DNA from: Penium margaritaceum
Lineage: Eukaryota > Streptophyta > Zygnematophyceae > Desmidiales > Peniaceae
NCBI GenBank assembly: GCA_023375785.1
Contig: SZWC01000089.1
Location: forward strand, 296,667-360,666
Reading direction: 5' to 3'
DNA: 64,000 nucleotides
In this document: positions 53,798 through 64,000 of the stretch, piece by piece
Position numbering within the stretch: the first letter of the stretch is position 1
How the letters are laid out: every line of letters starts with the position of its first letter
Notes under the pieces: generated by a model
The model's input: only the letters and a program-made list of their open reading frames with translations
Database searches by the model: none
What the model was told of the DNA's origin: nothing
Translations under genes and position numbers: made by a program

Positions 53798-56530
53798 GTA
53801 TGAGGAGTGGAAGAAAAAGGTCAGGCAGGCCTACAGGTTCCTTGTCAACACCATCTCCAACTCGTATCTTCAGTACGTGAGTGACAAGGCTACTACAAAG
53901 GAGGGATGGGACACGTTGTGCAAGAAGTATGAGAGCAAGGATCCTGCATTCCTCATGCTTTTGGAGGAAAAGATGATGGCGCTGAAAATGCAGGGTGGTG
54001 AAGGCATGGAGGCGTATCTGGACAGGACAAAGGAGATGGCAAAGCAACTGAGAGCGGCCGACAATCCTCTGGAAGAGACGCACTTCATCCTCCTCTTGCT
54101 GAGGGGACTCCCAACCAACTACGACACGGTGCGAGAGACGCTGGAGTGCCAGCTAACTCTCGACCTCAACTTCATCTACACTTGGTGCAGGTGGAATTAC
54201 GTCGTAATGCAGCAAAGCGCAATCGCGGCAGCAGTAGTGAAGCAGCTTTTGTGGCCACAAGCTCACGCAACCAGCAGCAGCAGTAGTAGCAGTAGTCTGG
54301 GCAGCAGAAAGGCAGAAAGAAAGGCAAATGCCACTAGTGCCAAAAAGAGGGACACTACAAAAAGGAGTATTCTAAGCTCAAGAGGGACCAGAAGGAGCAG
54401 CAGCAGCAGCAGCCATCATAGCAGCGTCAGCAGCAGCAGCAGCAGCAGCAACAAAACCAGGCTGGAGTGTGCCACTTTGGCAATATGAATGTGGCCAAGG
54501 AGGTGCGCGACCATCTCTTCATGGCGAAGTCTGACATGTCGCAGATGGAGAAGGCGAATCTCGCATAGTACAAGGACTCAGGATGTACCAAGAGCCTTAC
54601 ACATCACAAGGAGTGGTTTACACAGATGCTGTCCATCCCTCCCCATCCTATCGCTATGGGTGATGATCGGGTAGTGTATGCTGAGGGAATTTGCATTGTG
54701 TAGATGTGGTTGGAGACCCCACGTGGCATTGAAGTGGGAGTGTTCCATGGCGTGCTCTATGTACCTGATGCTGCATTCAACCTCCTCTCAGTTTCCTCTC
54801 TTACAAACATAGGACTGCGCGTTGTCTTCGATGATGACTATGGCTACATCCTCAACAAGGATACAGGAGAGGAGTTGGCAAGGTCGGTGAAGGAGGGCTA
54901 CATGTACCGCCTGCTAGGGACGACCAAGATCCCGCGTGAAAAGAGTCTTGCAGCAGTGGTGAAGGCGACAGATGGCGAGATCTGGCATGCACGCTACGGG
55001 CACATCAGCATGCGCGCCTTGCAGCTGCTTCAAGCAAAACAAATGGTGTGTGACCTGCCTACGATCTCTAACTTTGAACAGTAGTTGTGCATCGGCTGTT
55101 TGGAGGGGAAGCAGCACCGGGAGGCATACTCTGGAGCAGGTGAGCGTGCAAAGGAGGTATTGGAACTGGTCCACACAGACTTCTGCGGACCGATGCAGAC
55201 GCAGAGCTTTGGAGACTTTAGGTATTTCTTCACCTTCATTGACGATTTCAGCCGTTACACTGCTGTGTACTTCCTTCCTTCAAAGGACTTGTGCTTTGAC
55301 AGTTTGAAGGAGTTCAAGGCCATGGTGGAGAACCAGACTTGAAAGAAGATCAAGGCGGTGCACAGCGACCACGGTGGAGAGGACCTGAGCAAGGAGTTCC
55401 ACGACTACCTAGCAGCAGCTGGCATCAAGGTGCAGCGTACCGCGCAGTACTCACCACAGCAGAACGATGTAGCAGAACGCGCCAACTGTACCATTGTGGA
55501 GTCGGCGCGTTCCATGCTGCACGCGGCTCGGCTGACCTACGACTTCTCGGCTGAAGCCGTGAGGACTGCGGTCTACATCAAGAACCGTAGTCCAACTAAG
55601 GCGCTGGAGCAGATGACGCCGTACGAGGCATCGTTCAGCAAGAAACCTAGCGTGGGTCATCCCCGAGCATTTGGCAGCTTGGTGCACATGCACGTGCCCA
55701 AGGAGAAGCGGCAGAAATGGGACGCAAAGAGTGCGCAGATGCTGATGATTGGGTACGACGTGGCAAGCAAGGCCTATCGCCTCTGCAAGAGGGATACAGG
55801 CCACGTCATCATCTCCAGGAATGTTGTCTTCAACGAGAGCAACGTCATCGGCACCAACATTGTCTGTGAAGACACAGCAGAACCAGCAGCTGACGAGACA
55901 GTGGGAGCAGAAATCCTTCCTAACCCAGTCTCTCCTGATCCTTCCTCTACTGTCACAGTGGGAGAATCACTCTACTCTCCCATGTCTGATGCAGCAGATA
56001 CAACAGCCTCATCGGCAGAAGCAGAAGAGGGAGATGTAGCACCACCAGCAGAAGTAGTTGTGCCAGCAGCATCGCGCGCGTCACCCGCTAACACTCTAGT
56101 ACTAGGTCGCAGGTACCCTCTTAGGGTGCGTTACAAGCCTGGTGAGCGCGACCATTTCTGGATGCTGCAGAAACCAAAACAGATGAACCTTGCAGTTGCA
56201 GCACATTCTGATGAGCCAACGTCATACAAGGAGGACATGGCTGTAACGGATGCAGCAAATGGGGCGCAAGCCGTGCAGCAGGAGATACAGTCGCAGCTGG
56301 AGAACGGCACGTGGGAGCTGACTGAGCGTCCACCTGGACGTAAGGTGATCAAGTGCAAGTGGGTCTTCAAGAAGAAGCGGGGAGCAGATGGTAACCTGGA
56401 AAAGTACAAGGCGAGGCTGGTCGCAAAGGGCTACTAGCAGTAGGAGGCGTCGACTATACAAAAACTTTTGCCCCTGTTGCAAAGTTTGCCTCGGTGCGCA
56501 CCCTCCTCTCTTATGCAACAGCTGAGGACT
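53798..56530 (+). pseudogene. Element J gag, protease, integrase and RT remnants
   Basis: gag resumes at (Y)EEWKK: LEEKMMALKMQGGEGMEAYL, the RETLECQLTLDLNFI block, a zinc-knuckle region and a CAG-rich Gln tract (about 54395-54460). Protease (MWLETPRGIEVGVFHGVLYV, FNLLSVSSLTNIGLRVVFDD), pre-integrase (IGCLEGKQHREAYSGAGERA), integrase (LVHTDFCGPMQTQSFGDFRY, KALEQMTPYEASFSKKPSVG), linker and RT ([20 protein letters not shown]) follow. Near 56530 it switches to integrase of another copy. Broken in several places but mostly readable. Confidence 0.87.
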
Positions 56531-58758
56531 CTTTCTCAAGAAGGCGAGCGTACAAAAGAGGTGGAGGAGCTCGTCCCCGCAGACTTGTTTGGCCCGATGC
56601 AGATCCAGAGCTTTGAATGCTCTAGGTATTTTGTCACCTTCATTTATGATTTCAGTTGTTACACTACTGTGTACTTCGTTTCTTCCTAGGATCAGTGCTT
56701 TTAGAGGTTCAAGGAGTTCAAGGCCATGGTGGAGAACCGGACTGGCAAGAAAATCAAGGCGCTGCATAGCGACCGTCATGAAGAGTACCATAGCAAGGAG
56801 TTCTTGGACTACCTCATAGCAGCAATCATCAAGGCGCAGCGCACTGCACCATGTTTGCCGTAGCAGAACTGCGTGCCAGAATGCACCAACCGCACCATCA
56901 TTGAGTCGGCACGCTCCATGCTGCATGCGGCTCGGCTGACCTACGAGTTTTGGGCCAAAGTAGTGAGCACTGCGGTCTACATAAAGAACCGCAATCCAAC
57001 CAAGGCCCTGGAGCAGATGACACCGTACGAGGCATGGTTCGGCAAGAAGTCAAGCGTGGGTCATCTTCGCGCGTTTGGCAGCTTGGCGCACATGCACGTG
57101 CCGAAGGAGGACTCATAAAAGTGGGACGCGAAGAGTGCGTAGATGCTAATGATTGGCTACGACGTGGTAAGCAAGGCATATCGCCTCTACGAGATGGATA
57201 CAAACCACGTCATCATGTGTAGGGATGTCGTCTTCAACGAGAATAATGTCATCAACACCAACATTATCTATGAGGAGGCAGAAAAAGTAGGAACTTACAA
57301 AGCAGGGGGAGTAGACATTCTCCCTGACCCCATCTCTCCTGACCCTTCCTCTACAATGATAGTGGGAGAACCACTCTATTCTCCCATTTCTAACACAGGA
57401 GATACAGCGACCTCATCGGTAGAATAAGGAAGAAGATGTCAAGGGTACAAGAAGGCATCGACTGTACGAAAACCTTTGCTCCTCTTGCAACGTTTTCCTC
57501 TATGCGTACGCTCTTTTCCTATGCAGCAGTGGAGGACTTTGAGATCCACCACATGGACATCAAGACGGCGTTCCTGACGGTGACCTGGAGGAGGAGATTT
57601 ACATAGAGCAGCCAAAGGGGTTCGTCATGGATGGCCAGGAGCACCTGGTTTGCAAGGTGCGGAAGTCGCTGTACGGCCTCAAGTAAGCGTCGCGTGCTTG
57701 GAACCTGAAATTGGATGTAGCGCTGTAGTGCATGGGGTTTGAGCGTAGTGAGTTCGAGAACAGCGTCTATCGCAAGCAGCATGGTCATGAGGTCATCATC
57801 ATCGTCTATGTGGATGACATGCTCCTCCTGTCCAAAAGCATGTCTGCACTACAAGAGTTCAAAGAAGCCATGCAGAATCGCTTCCAAATGTCAGATCTCG
57901 GGGAGGCGTCATACGTCCTCAAAATCCAGATCACACGAGACCGCAAATCATGCTCTCTCTCTCTGCAGTAAAGCCGCAACCTCAAGGATATCTTGTAGCG
58001 GTTCGGCATAGGAGAGGCCAAACTGATCGGCAGGCCGCTGGAGAGGCGGCAGTACCTCGTGACCTTCAATGGAGAAGCAGATGTAGCTGAGCAGAAGAAG
58101 AACCAAAGCGCCATCGGTAGTCTCATGTACGTGATGGTGGCAACCAGGATATACCTTGCACAGGCTGTTCGTTCTGTGAGCTAGCCCATGGCCAATCCTG
58201 GACCTGAGCAGCAGAAAGCAGTGAAGCAGATCTTTCGCTATCTTACTTGGACCATCAACATGGGCATCACCTACAACGGGAATGAAAATATCATCTGCTA
58301 TACAGACGCAGATTGGACTTCAAACCATGAGGACCGCAAGTCCATCTCTGGACATGTGTTCCTCATGAATGGTGGGGCCATCAGCTGGTGCAGCAAGTAG
58401 CAGGTGGTCGTGGACACCTCAAGCACGGAACTTGAGTACGTCTCTCTCGGCTCTAGAGCCAAGGAAGCAGTTTGGCTTAAGCGTCTCATGGCAAAAATAA
58501 GTGAGAGTGCAGCAGTTCCAGTTCTTGTACGCGTCGAGAACCAGAGCGCAATCACACTCGCCAAGAATCCTGAGCACCATGCTTGTACAAAGCATATTGA
58601 CATTGCATATCACTTCATCAGGCACATGGTGCAGGAGGGTGCTATTAAGGTGGAGTTTGCTCCAACTTGCGAACAGGTTGCTAATTTTTGCACCAAGCTA
58701 GTAACCCATGAGGAGCAGTAGTTCTGCATGAAGGCATGTGGACTCAGCCCACTCTGCC
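56531..58758 (+). pseudogene. Ty1/copia integrase-RT-RNase H remnant
   Basis: Starts in integrase (GERTKEVEELVPADLFGPMQ). It continues through the integrase core (NRTIIESARSMLHAARLTYE, KALEQMTPYEAWFGKKSSVG), RT (YVDDMLLLSKSMSALQEFKE) and RNase H (GPEQQKAVKQIFRYLTW, AWCSGFL-opposite AKNPEHHACTKHIDIAYHF) to the usual end. A polypurine tract and LTR follow. It joins element J without an LTR between them. It may be the 3' half of a separate copy or a rearranged J. Broken. Confidence 0.8.
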
Positions 58759-58776
58759 TACGGCAAAGTGGATGAT

Positions 58777-59442
58777 TATTGGGAAGGGTGGCATCCGGCT
58801 CAGTTTCACATCCACAAGAGCAAGTTCCAAGAAACTACCAGATGCTTGTTGCGATCGTCGATCTGAATTCAGCATTGGAAAGATCAGGTGGCAGAATGCC
58901 TACGGTCCAGGTTTGAGGCCGATCCAACAGTGCGATTGGGATATTTGAATTTTGAAAGTTGTCAGGGTCATCCACCGTCGAGATCAAGATCTGATGGGAG
59001 AAGTATCCAAAAAGGACCTGCATTCTAGGGTTGCCCTATCAGAATGTGCTAGAAGAAAGGTACCTCTCCTTACTTTTAAGGTGAGGTGAGATCATTGTGT
59101 GCTAGCTATGGATACATGGCAATTCTCCATGGATTTGTGGGTTCTGTGACTACTAGGAGTGTGCCATGATAGCATTTCTAGCTCTCTAGGTTGTGTGTGA
59201 GTAGTCAGCCTGATTGCTAGGCTGATTTCCTCTCTTGTATGAGATTATGGACTCCAGTGTGTGAGCCTTAGCCTCCATGGCTAACTGGTATGGCTTGTGA
59301 GAGGGCTGACTTGCCCAAGCTCTAGCTCTATATGTACTCCATCATTTTGAGTGATTCTACTACCATTCTTCACCACAAGTGATGCCCTTCCGATCCCACA
59401 TGCTTGTTGTTCCATGGCTCCCTCTCTCCTCCACTTCCAACA
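58777..59442 (+). repeat. Ty1/copia 3' LTR
   Basis: Sense LTR after GGCAAAGTGGATGAT, ending CTTCCAACA. The right flank ACACG lies in reversed integrase of element O. Old-subtype traits. Confidence 0.87.
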
Positions 59443-61564
59443 ACACGCTTGGCTGCTTACCGAACCAGGCCTCGTACGGCGTCATCCGCTCCAAAGCCTT
59501 AGTTGGACTGTGGTTTTTTATATACATTATATTGCTCACTCCTTCGGCCCAAAAGTCGTATGTCAGCCGAGCCGCATAGTCGTATGTCTGTGCGCCGACT
59601 GAAGGATGGTGCGGTTAGCGCGTTCTCCTACGCCGTTTTGCTGCCGCAAACATGGTGCGGTGCACTGCGTCTTGATGCAAACTACAGTGAGTAAGTTCTG
59701 GAACTCCTTACTTATGTATTTTCCATCGCGGAAGTTGCGCAGCGCCTTGATTTCCTTGCCAGTTTAGTTCTCAACATGACCTTGAACTCCTTGAACCTGT
59801 CAAAGCACTGGTTTTTGGAGGAAAAGAAGTACATAATAGTCTAACGGCTGAAATCATCTATGAAGGTGAGAAAAAACCTAGAATATCCAAAGCTCTGGGT
59901 CTACATGGGGCCAGACAAATCTACGTGGACCAGCTCCAGCACCTCCTTTGTGAGCTTCCCTATTACAAAGAACGCCTCACAATGCTGCTTTCTCCTCAAC
60001 AGCCGATGCACAACTGCTGCTCAAAGTTAGAGATGGTGAGTAAGTCACTCACCATCTGTTTCATTTTAAGTTGGTGGAATGTGCGCATGCCGATGTGGCC
60101 GTAGCACGCATGCCAGATTTTGCAATCTATGGCTTGTACCACTGCTAAAAGACTCTGTTTGAATGCGATCTTGGTCGCCTCCAACAGGCGGTATATGTCG
60201 CCTTCCTTCACCGACCTGGCCTACTCTTTTCTTGTTTCCTTGTCGAGGATATAGCCAAAGTCGTCATCAAAGACGACTCGCAATCTTGTGTTGGTGAAAG
60301 AAGACACTAAGAGAAGGTTGAACGCTGCATCAGGTATTTACAGCACGCCATGGATCACTCCCACTTCAATGCCACGTGGGGTCTCCAACGACATCTCCAC
60401 AATCACAATCCCCTTAGCATACACCACCTGATCATCACCCAAAGCAATCGGACGTGGGGGAATCGAGAGCAGTTGCGTAAACAACTCCTTGTGGTACGTC
60501 AGACTCTTAGTATACCCTAAGTGCTTGTACCTGGCTTCATCCGCCTTTTCCTTCTGTAACATGTCAGACTTTGCCATGAAGAGGCGGTCGCGCACCTCCT
60601 TGGCGACGTTCATGTTACCAAAATGACGCACGCCGGTCTGCTTCTGCTGCTGCTACTGACGTTGCTGTGACTGCTGCTGCTGTTGCTGTGGAGATTGCTG
60701 CTTTTGTTGTTGCTCCTTCTGGTCCCTATTGAACTTAAAGCACTCTTTCTCGTAATGGCCCTCTTTCTGGCAATAGAAGCATTTCCCTTCTTCTTGCCTC
60801 TCTACTGCCTAGACTGTTGCTACTGCAGGTTGCGTGAGTCCATGGCTATGATTGCTGCTTCACTACTGTTGATGTCGCCATTGCGCTTTGCGGCATTGCG
60901 GTCCAGCTCTTCCTGCACCTGGTGCGTGTAGATGAAGTCGAGGTCGAGATTCGGTTGGCACTCCAACGTCCCTCGCACTCTAGCATAGCCCGTTGAGAAT
61001 CTCCATAGTAAGAGAAGGATGAAGTGTGTGTCTTCCACAGGATTGCTGGCTGCTTTTAGCTGCTTCTCTAGCTCCGTTACCCTGTCCAAGTACGCCTCCA
61101 TCCCTTTGCTATCTTGCATTTTCAACGCCATCATCATCTCCTCCAAAAGCATGAGGAATGCAGGATCCTTGCTCTCATATTTCTTGCACAATGTGTCCCA
61201 GCCCTCTTTTGTAGTAGCCTTGTCACTTATGTACTAAAGATGCGAACTGGAGATGGTGTTGACAAGCAGCCTATAGGCCTGCGTGTCCTTCTTCTTCCAC
61301 TCTGGTATGCTGCCACAACAATTGTGGATGAATTTGCCTCTGCCGCACCTTTATGCGGCATCTTTCCCACCACTATCTCCGTTGCGGTGATGCATTTTAC
61401 CAGTGGAGGTGGAGCGCGCTCGTCGCCACTCACCACCTCGCACAAGCTCCTCTCCTTCAAAAGGAGGCATGTACAGATCTTCCAAAACGTGAATTTGGCG
61501 CGTCCTTCCAGCCTCTCCAAGGGTTAGGCAGCTGTTATCATGTCTGCTGCTGCCATTTATAGCT
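59443..61564 (-). pseudogene. Element O gag, protease and integrase remnants
   Basis: From 61564 downward: gag (LERLEGRAKFTFWKICTCLL, LLEEMMMALKMQDSKGMEAY, YLDRVTELEKQLKAASNPVE), a Gln-rich tract near 60640-60715, and HFGNMNVAKEVRDRLFMAKS. Protease (PIALGDDQVVYAKGIVIVEM), pre-integrase (ACYGHIGMRTFHQL) and integrase core to 59443 follow. Broken throughout. Confidence 0.85.
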
Positions 61565-62136
61565 TAGGTGGTGCTCAGCGCTACCTTTGAGTGACGGCGC
61601 TACTCCTGCTTCTGCTCTTGCTTCTACCAGAAATCTGTATGACAGAAAATAGACTGTAGAGGCTAGTAGAATGGGAATCTTGAAAAGTTAAGCCCAGCAC
61701 TGGAAGTTTAAGGTCAAAGCAGGGTATGCATGTGCTTCTAGTCCAGCTCATACTACCTAGCTTGTAAATGACATTTCTCCCAAACGTACCACTAGAATGC
61801 AAATATTTTTTCACCAATAAAAAGCTTAGGAAAAATACTTCAATTCGTATATACTACTTTTTAAAATTGACAAAGAAACGAGAGGGTTATGGTCATCACT
61901 AGGCGACAGTCTTACTCAGAGAGAAGAGTGTGGTCCTGGCTGACCTCGTTTTGAGCATATCTCTCGATCCAAATGTTGAATTGTCGCAATCTTGGGCTCA
62001 TGGAAAATCTTGTTGGTTGAACTTGAAGATCAAGTGGTTGATTGTCGAATTTGGTGAAGGTTTCACCCCAATATGTCACTCTCAAAGTGACGGCCTATGC
62101 AGGCCTAAAGTAGCAAAACTTGGCTCTGATACCAAG
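61565..62136 (-). other. Element O leader and primer-binding site
   Basis: Family leader reversed, somewhat shortened. GATACCAAG (reverse complement of CTTGGTATC, 62128-62136) touches the LTR. No coding signal. Confidence 0.82.
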
Positions 62137-62840
62137 TGTTGGAACTGGAGGAGAGATGGAGCCTTCGAGTAGCGAGCATGTGGGACTTGAAGGGCATCAG
62201 TTGTGCTGAAGAATGGTTATTGAACCACTCAAAATGATAGAGTATATATAAAGCTAGAGCTTGGGCAAGTCAGCCCTCTCACAAGCCACACCACTTACCC
62301 ATGGAGGCTAAAGCTCACACTAGAGTCCATAAACTCACACAAGAGAGGAAATCAGCGTAGCAATCAGGCTGACCACTCACATACGACGTAGAGAGCTAGA
62401 GCGCTCTATGGCACACTCCTAGTGGTCACATAACCCACAATCCCATGGAGAATCGTCATGTGTCCATGTCCAGTACACAAGGATCTCTCCTCTCCTCAAA
62501 AGTAAGGAGATGTACCTATTTCCTAGTCAACACTCTCTTATAAGATAACCCAAGAATTTAGGACCTTTTTCGTTATTTCTCCCATCAGGTCTTCATCCTT
62601 GACCTCTTCCCTTTCGCCCATGGTCACCCAAATATCGGTTGTCGATCACCCTTAAAACTTTGAAAATTCAGATCTCCCAATCCGACTATTGGATCAGCCT
62701 AAAACTTAGACCATAGATATTTTGCCACCTGATCCTTTTCAATGCTTAAGTCCGATCAATAATCGGAGCAAGGATCTGGTAGTTTCATGGAACTTGCTCT
62801 TGTGCACCTAAAACTGAGCCAGAAGGGTACTTTCTAAAAA
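62137..62840 (-). repeat. Element O 5' LTR
   Basis: Reverse LTR starting TGTTGGAACTGGAGG, with a decayed end near 62840. Diverged, old group. Confidence 0.86.
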
Positions 62841-64000
62841 CCTGGTGAGTACGGGCGCTTTTAGATGTAAAACCAGATTGCATGAATGTCGCAGATGTAC
62901 TAGATTCAGACGTGCCAACGTCCTTCAAGGATGCCATAGCTGGACCACATGTAATAGATTGGGCATAAGCTGTGCAACAAAAGATACAGTCGCTGCTCAA
63001 AAGGAGTATATGGGAGCTGACTGAGCGTCCACCTAGGCGCAAGGTAATCAAGTGCAAGTAGGTGTTAAAGAAGAAGTCGGGTGGAGATGACAACCTCAAA
63101 AAAGTACAGGACAAGGCTGGTGGCCAAGGGCTGCTTATAGTAGAAGAGCATCGATTACACAGAAACGTTCGTCCATGTTGCCAACTTTGCCTCTGTGCGT
63201 ACGCTCGTTTCCTATGGAGCAGCAGAGGAATTTGAGGTCCACCACATGGACGTCAAGATGGCGTTCCTGAACGATGACCTAGAGGAGGACATTTACATGG
63301 ACCAACAGGAAGGAGTGTGTCATGGATAGCCAGGAGCAACTGGTTTGCAAGCTGCGGAAGTCACAGTTGGGGTCAATCAAGCGTCACGTGCTTGGAATCA
63401 GAAATTGGATGCGGTGTTGCAGTACATGGGGATCTTAGTGAGTGTGACCACAGTGTCTATCGTTAGCAGCATGGTCATGAGGTGCTCATCATCATCGTCT
63501 ATGTGGATGACATACTCCTCCTTTCCAGCAGCATGTCTACACTACAGGAGTTTAAGAAGGCCATGCAGGAACACTTTCAGATGTCTGATCGGAGAGAGCC
63601 GCCATATTTCCTTGGTATCCAGATCACGCGTGACCGTAAAGCAAAAATGTCTTGCACCGGTTCGGCATTGCAGCGGCAAAACCATCGGCACGCCGCTGGA
63701 GACGCGGCTATACCTCGTGAGCTTCAATGGAGAAGGAGATACAGCTGAACGCAGAAGTACCAGAGCAACGTCTGCAGTCTCATGTACCTGATGGTGGCAA
63801 TCAGGCCGGACTTCGCAAAGGCTATGAGCGCTGTGAGCCAGCACATGGATAATCCCTGACCTGAGCATTAGAAGGCAATGCAGCAGATTTTCCGCTACCT
63901 TGCTCGAACCATCAACATTGGCATCACCTACAACGGCAACGACAACGACAAGAGTATGATCGGCAGGTGGTCGTGGCCACCTCAAGCACGGAAGCCGAAT
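62841..64000 (+). pseudogene. Ty1/copia RT-RNase H remnant running off the window
   Basis: Starts in the pre-RT linker (CCTGGTGAG-YGGGCG, FKDAIAGPHVIDWA type). It passes RT (YVDDILLLSSSMSTLQEFKK) and the start of RNase H and is still coding-like at the window end (SSTEAE block, about 63985). Element O inserted into or beside it. Broken. Confidence 0.82.

Larger units (their letters stand above)
59443..62840 (-). mobile_element. Element O: Ty1/copia 5' half
   Basis: 5' LTR 62137-62840, primer-binding site 62126-62136, leader about 61565-62125, gag, protease, pre-integrase and integrase 59443-61564. RT, RNase H and a 3' LTR are not seen; the left end abuts the LTR of the previous copy. The right flank CCTGG lies in a (+) pre-RT linker. 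Old and broken. Confidence 0.83.

Noticed and set aside
45967-59442. Element J as one copy from 45967 to the LTR ending at 59442
   Set aside because: Left flank TATTG and right flank ACACG differ, and the coding order jumps back to integrase near 56530, so two copies are more likely.
1-64000. A previously undescribed defence, biosynthetic or other host gene system
   Set aside because: Apart from the unclassified repeat, every stretch could be assigned to copia, chromovirus, MITE or gap. No non-transposon coding region remains.

Overview
This 64-kb window is retrotransposon sequence from end to end. I found no host gene, tRNA, rRNA, CRISPR array or bacterial-type operon. One Ty1/copia family fills almost all of it. 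Its LTRs are about 740 bp, with termini TGTTGG...CCAACA. Its primer-binding site reads TTGGTATCAGAGCC, the classical plant initiator-tRNA-Met type. Coding order is gag, protease, integrase, reverse transcriptase (RT), RNase H. One Ty3/gypsy chromovirus with a chromodomain and one small hAT-type MITE are also present. The primer-binding sites, zinc knuckle, chromovirus and MITE indicate a plant or other streptophyte. The species cannot be named from this sequence. The dense self-nesting suggests heterochromatin, possibly pericentromeric or centromeric.

Most junctions resolve into insertions of one element into another, because the short target-site duplications (TSDs) can be read. Left third (1-17.5 kb): a (-) LTR (1-738) abuts an old (-) fragment (739-1579), followed by the 3' half of a (+) element (1580-3456). 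An older (+) pol (element D, 3457-3763 and 13615-14923) is split by element C (3764-13614, TSD CCAAC/GCAAG). C itself contains a solo LTR (6544-7280, TSD ATGCA) and a second pol plus LTR (element B, 7281-10558). An unclassified repeat (14924-15130) and a (-) pol (element E2, 15131-17486) follow.

Middle (17.5-31 kb): E2 is split by (-) element E (17487-29866, TSD CTCTC). E's untranslated leader was hit twice, by the chromovirus (19534-25249, TSD GTTAT) and by (-) copia F (25401-29056, TSD CTGTG). A (+) LTR (29919-30608) and a head-to-head pair of gag/leader segments (30609-32335) follow.

Right half (31.5-64 kb): (+) element G (about 31.5-38.2 kb) carries (+) element H in its protease region (33134-35564, TSD ATGAT). 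G ends at (+) element I (38205-44897, TSD TCAGG). I contains a (-) solo LTR (41601-42326, TSD AGATT) and the hAT MITE (42798-43260, TSD CTTCGAGA/CTTCCAGA). A second copy of the unclassified repeat and a highly diverged (-) RT come next. (+) Element J (from 45967) then has (-) element K in its gag (47546-53797, TSD GTATG). K is the youngest and most complete copy. The end of the window holds a (+) integrase-RNase H segment with LTR (56531-59442), (-) element O (59443-62840) and a (+) RT fragment running off the edge.

All coding regions are fossils or near-fossils and are annotated as such. LTR divergences counted by eye order the insertions: K about 2%, chromovirus about 5%, I about 9%, C more than 10%. 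Several single Ns sit between near-identical direct duplications and one 114-base N run replaces K's leader, so parts of the apparent structure are assembly joins rather than biology.
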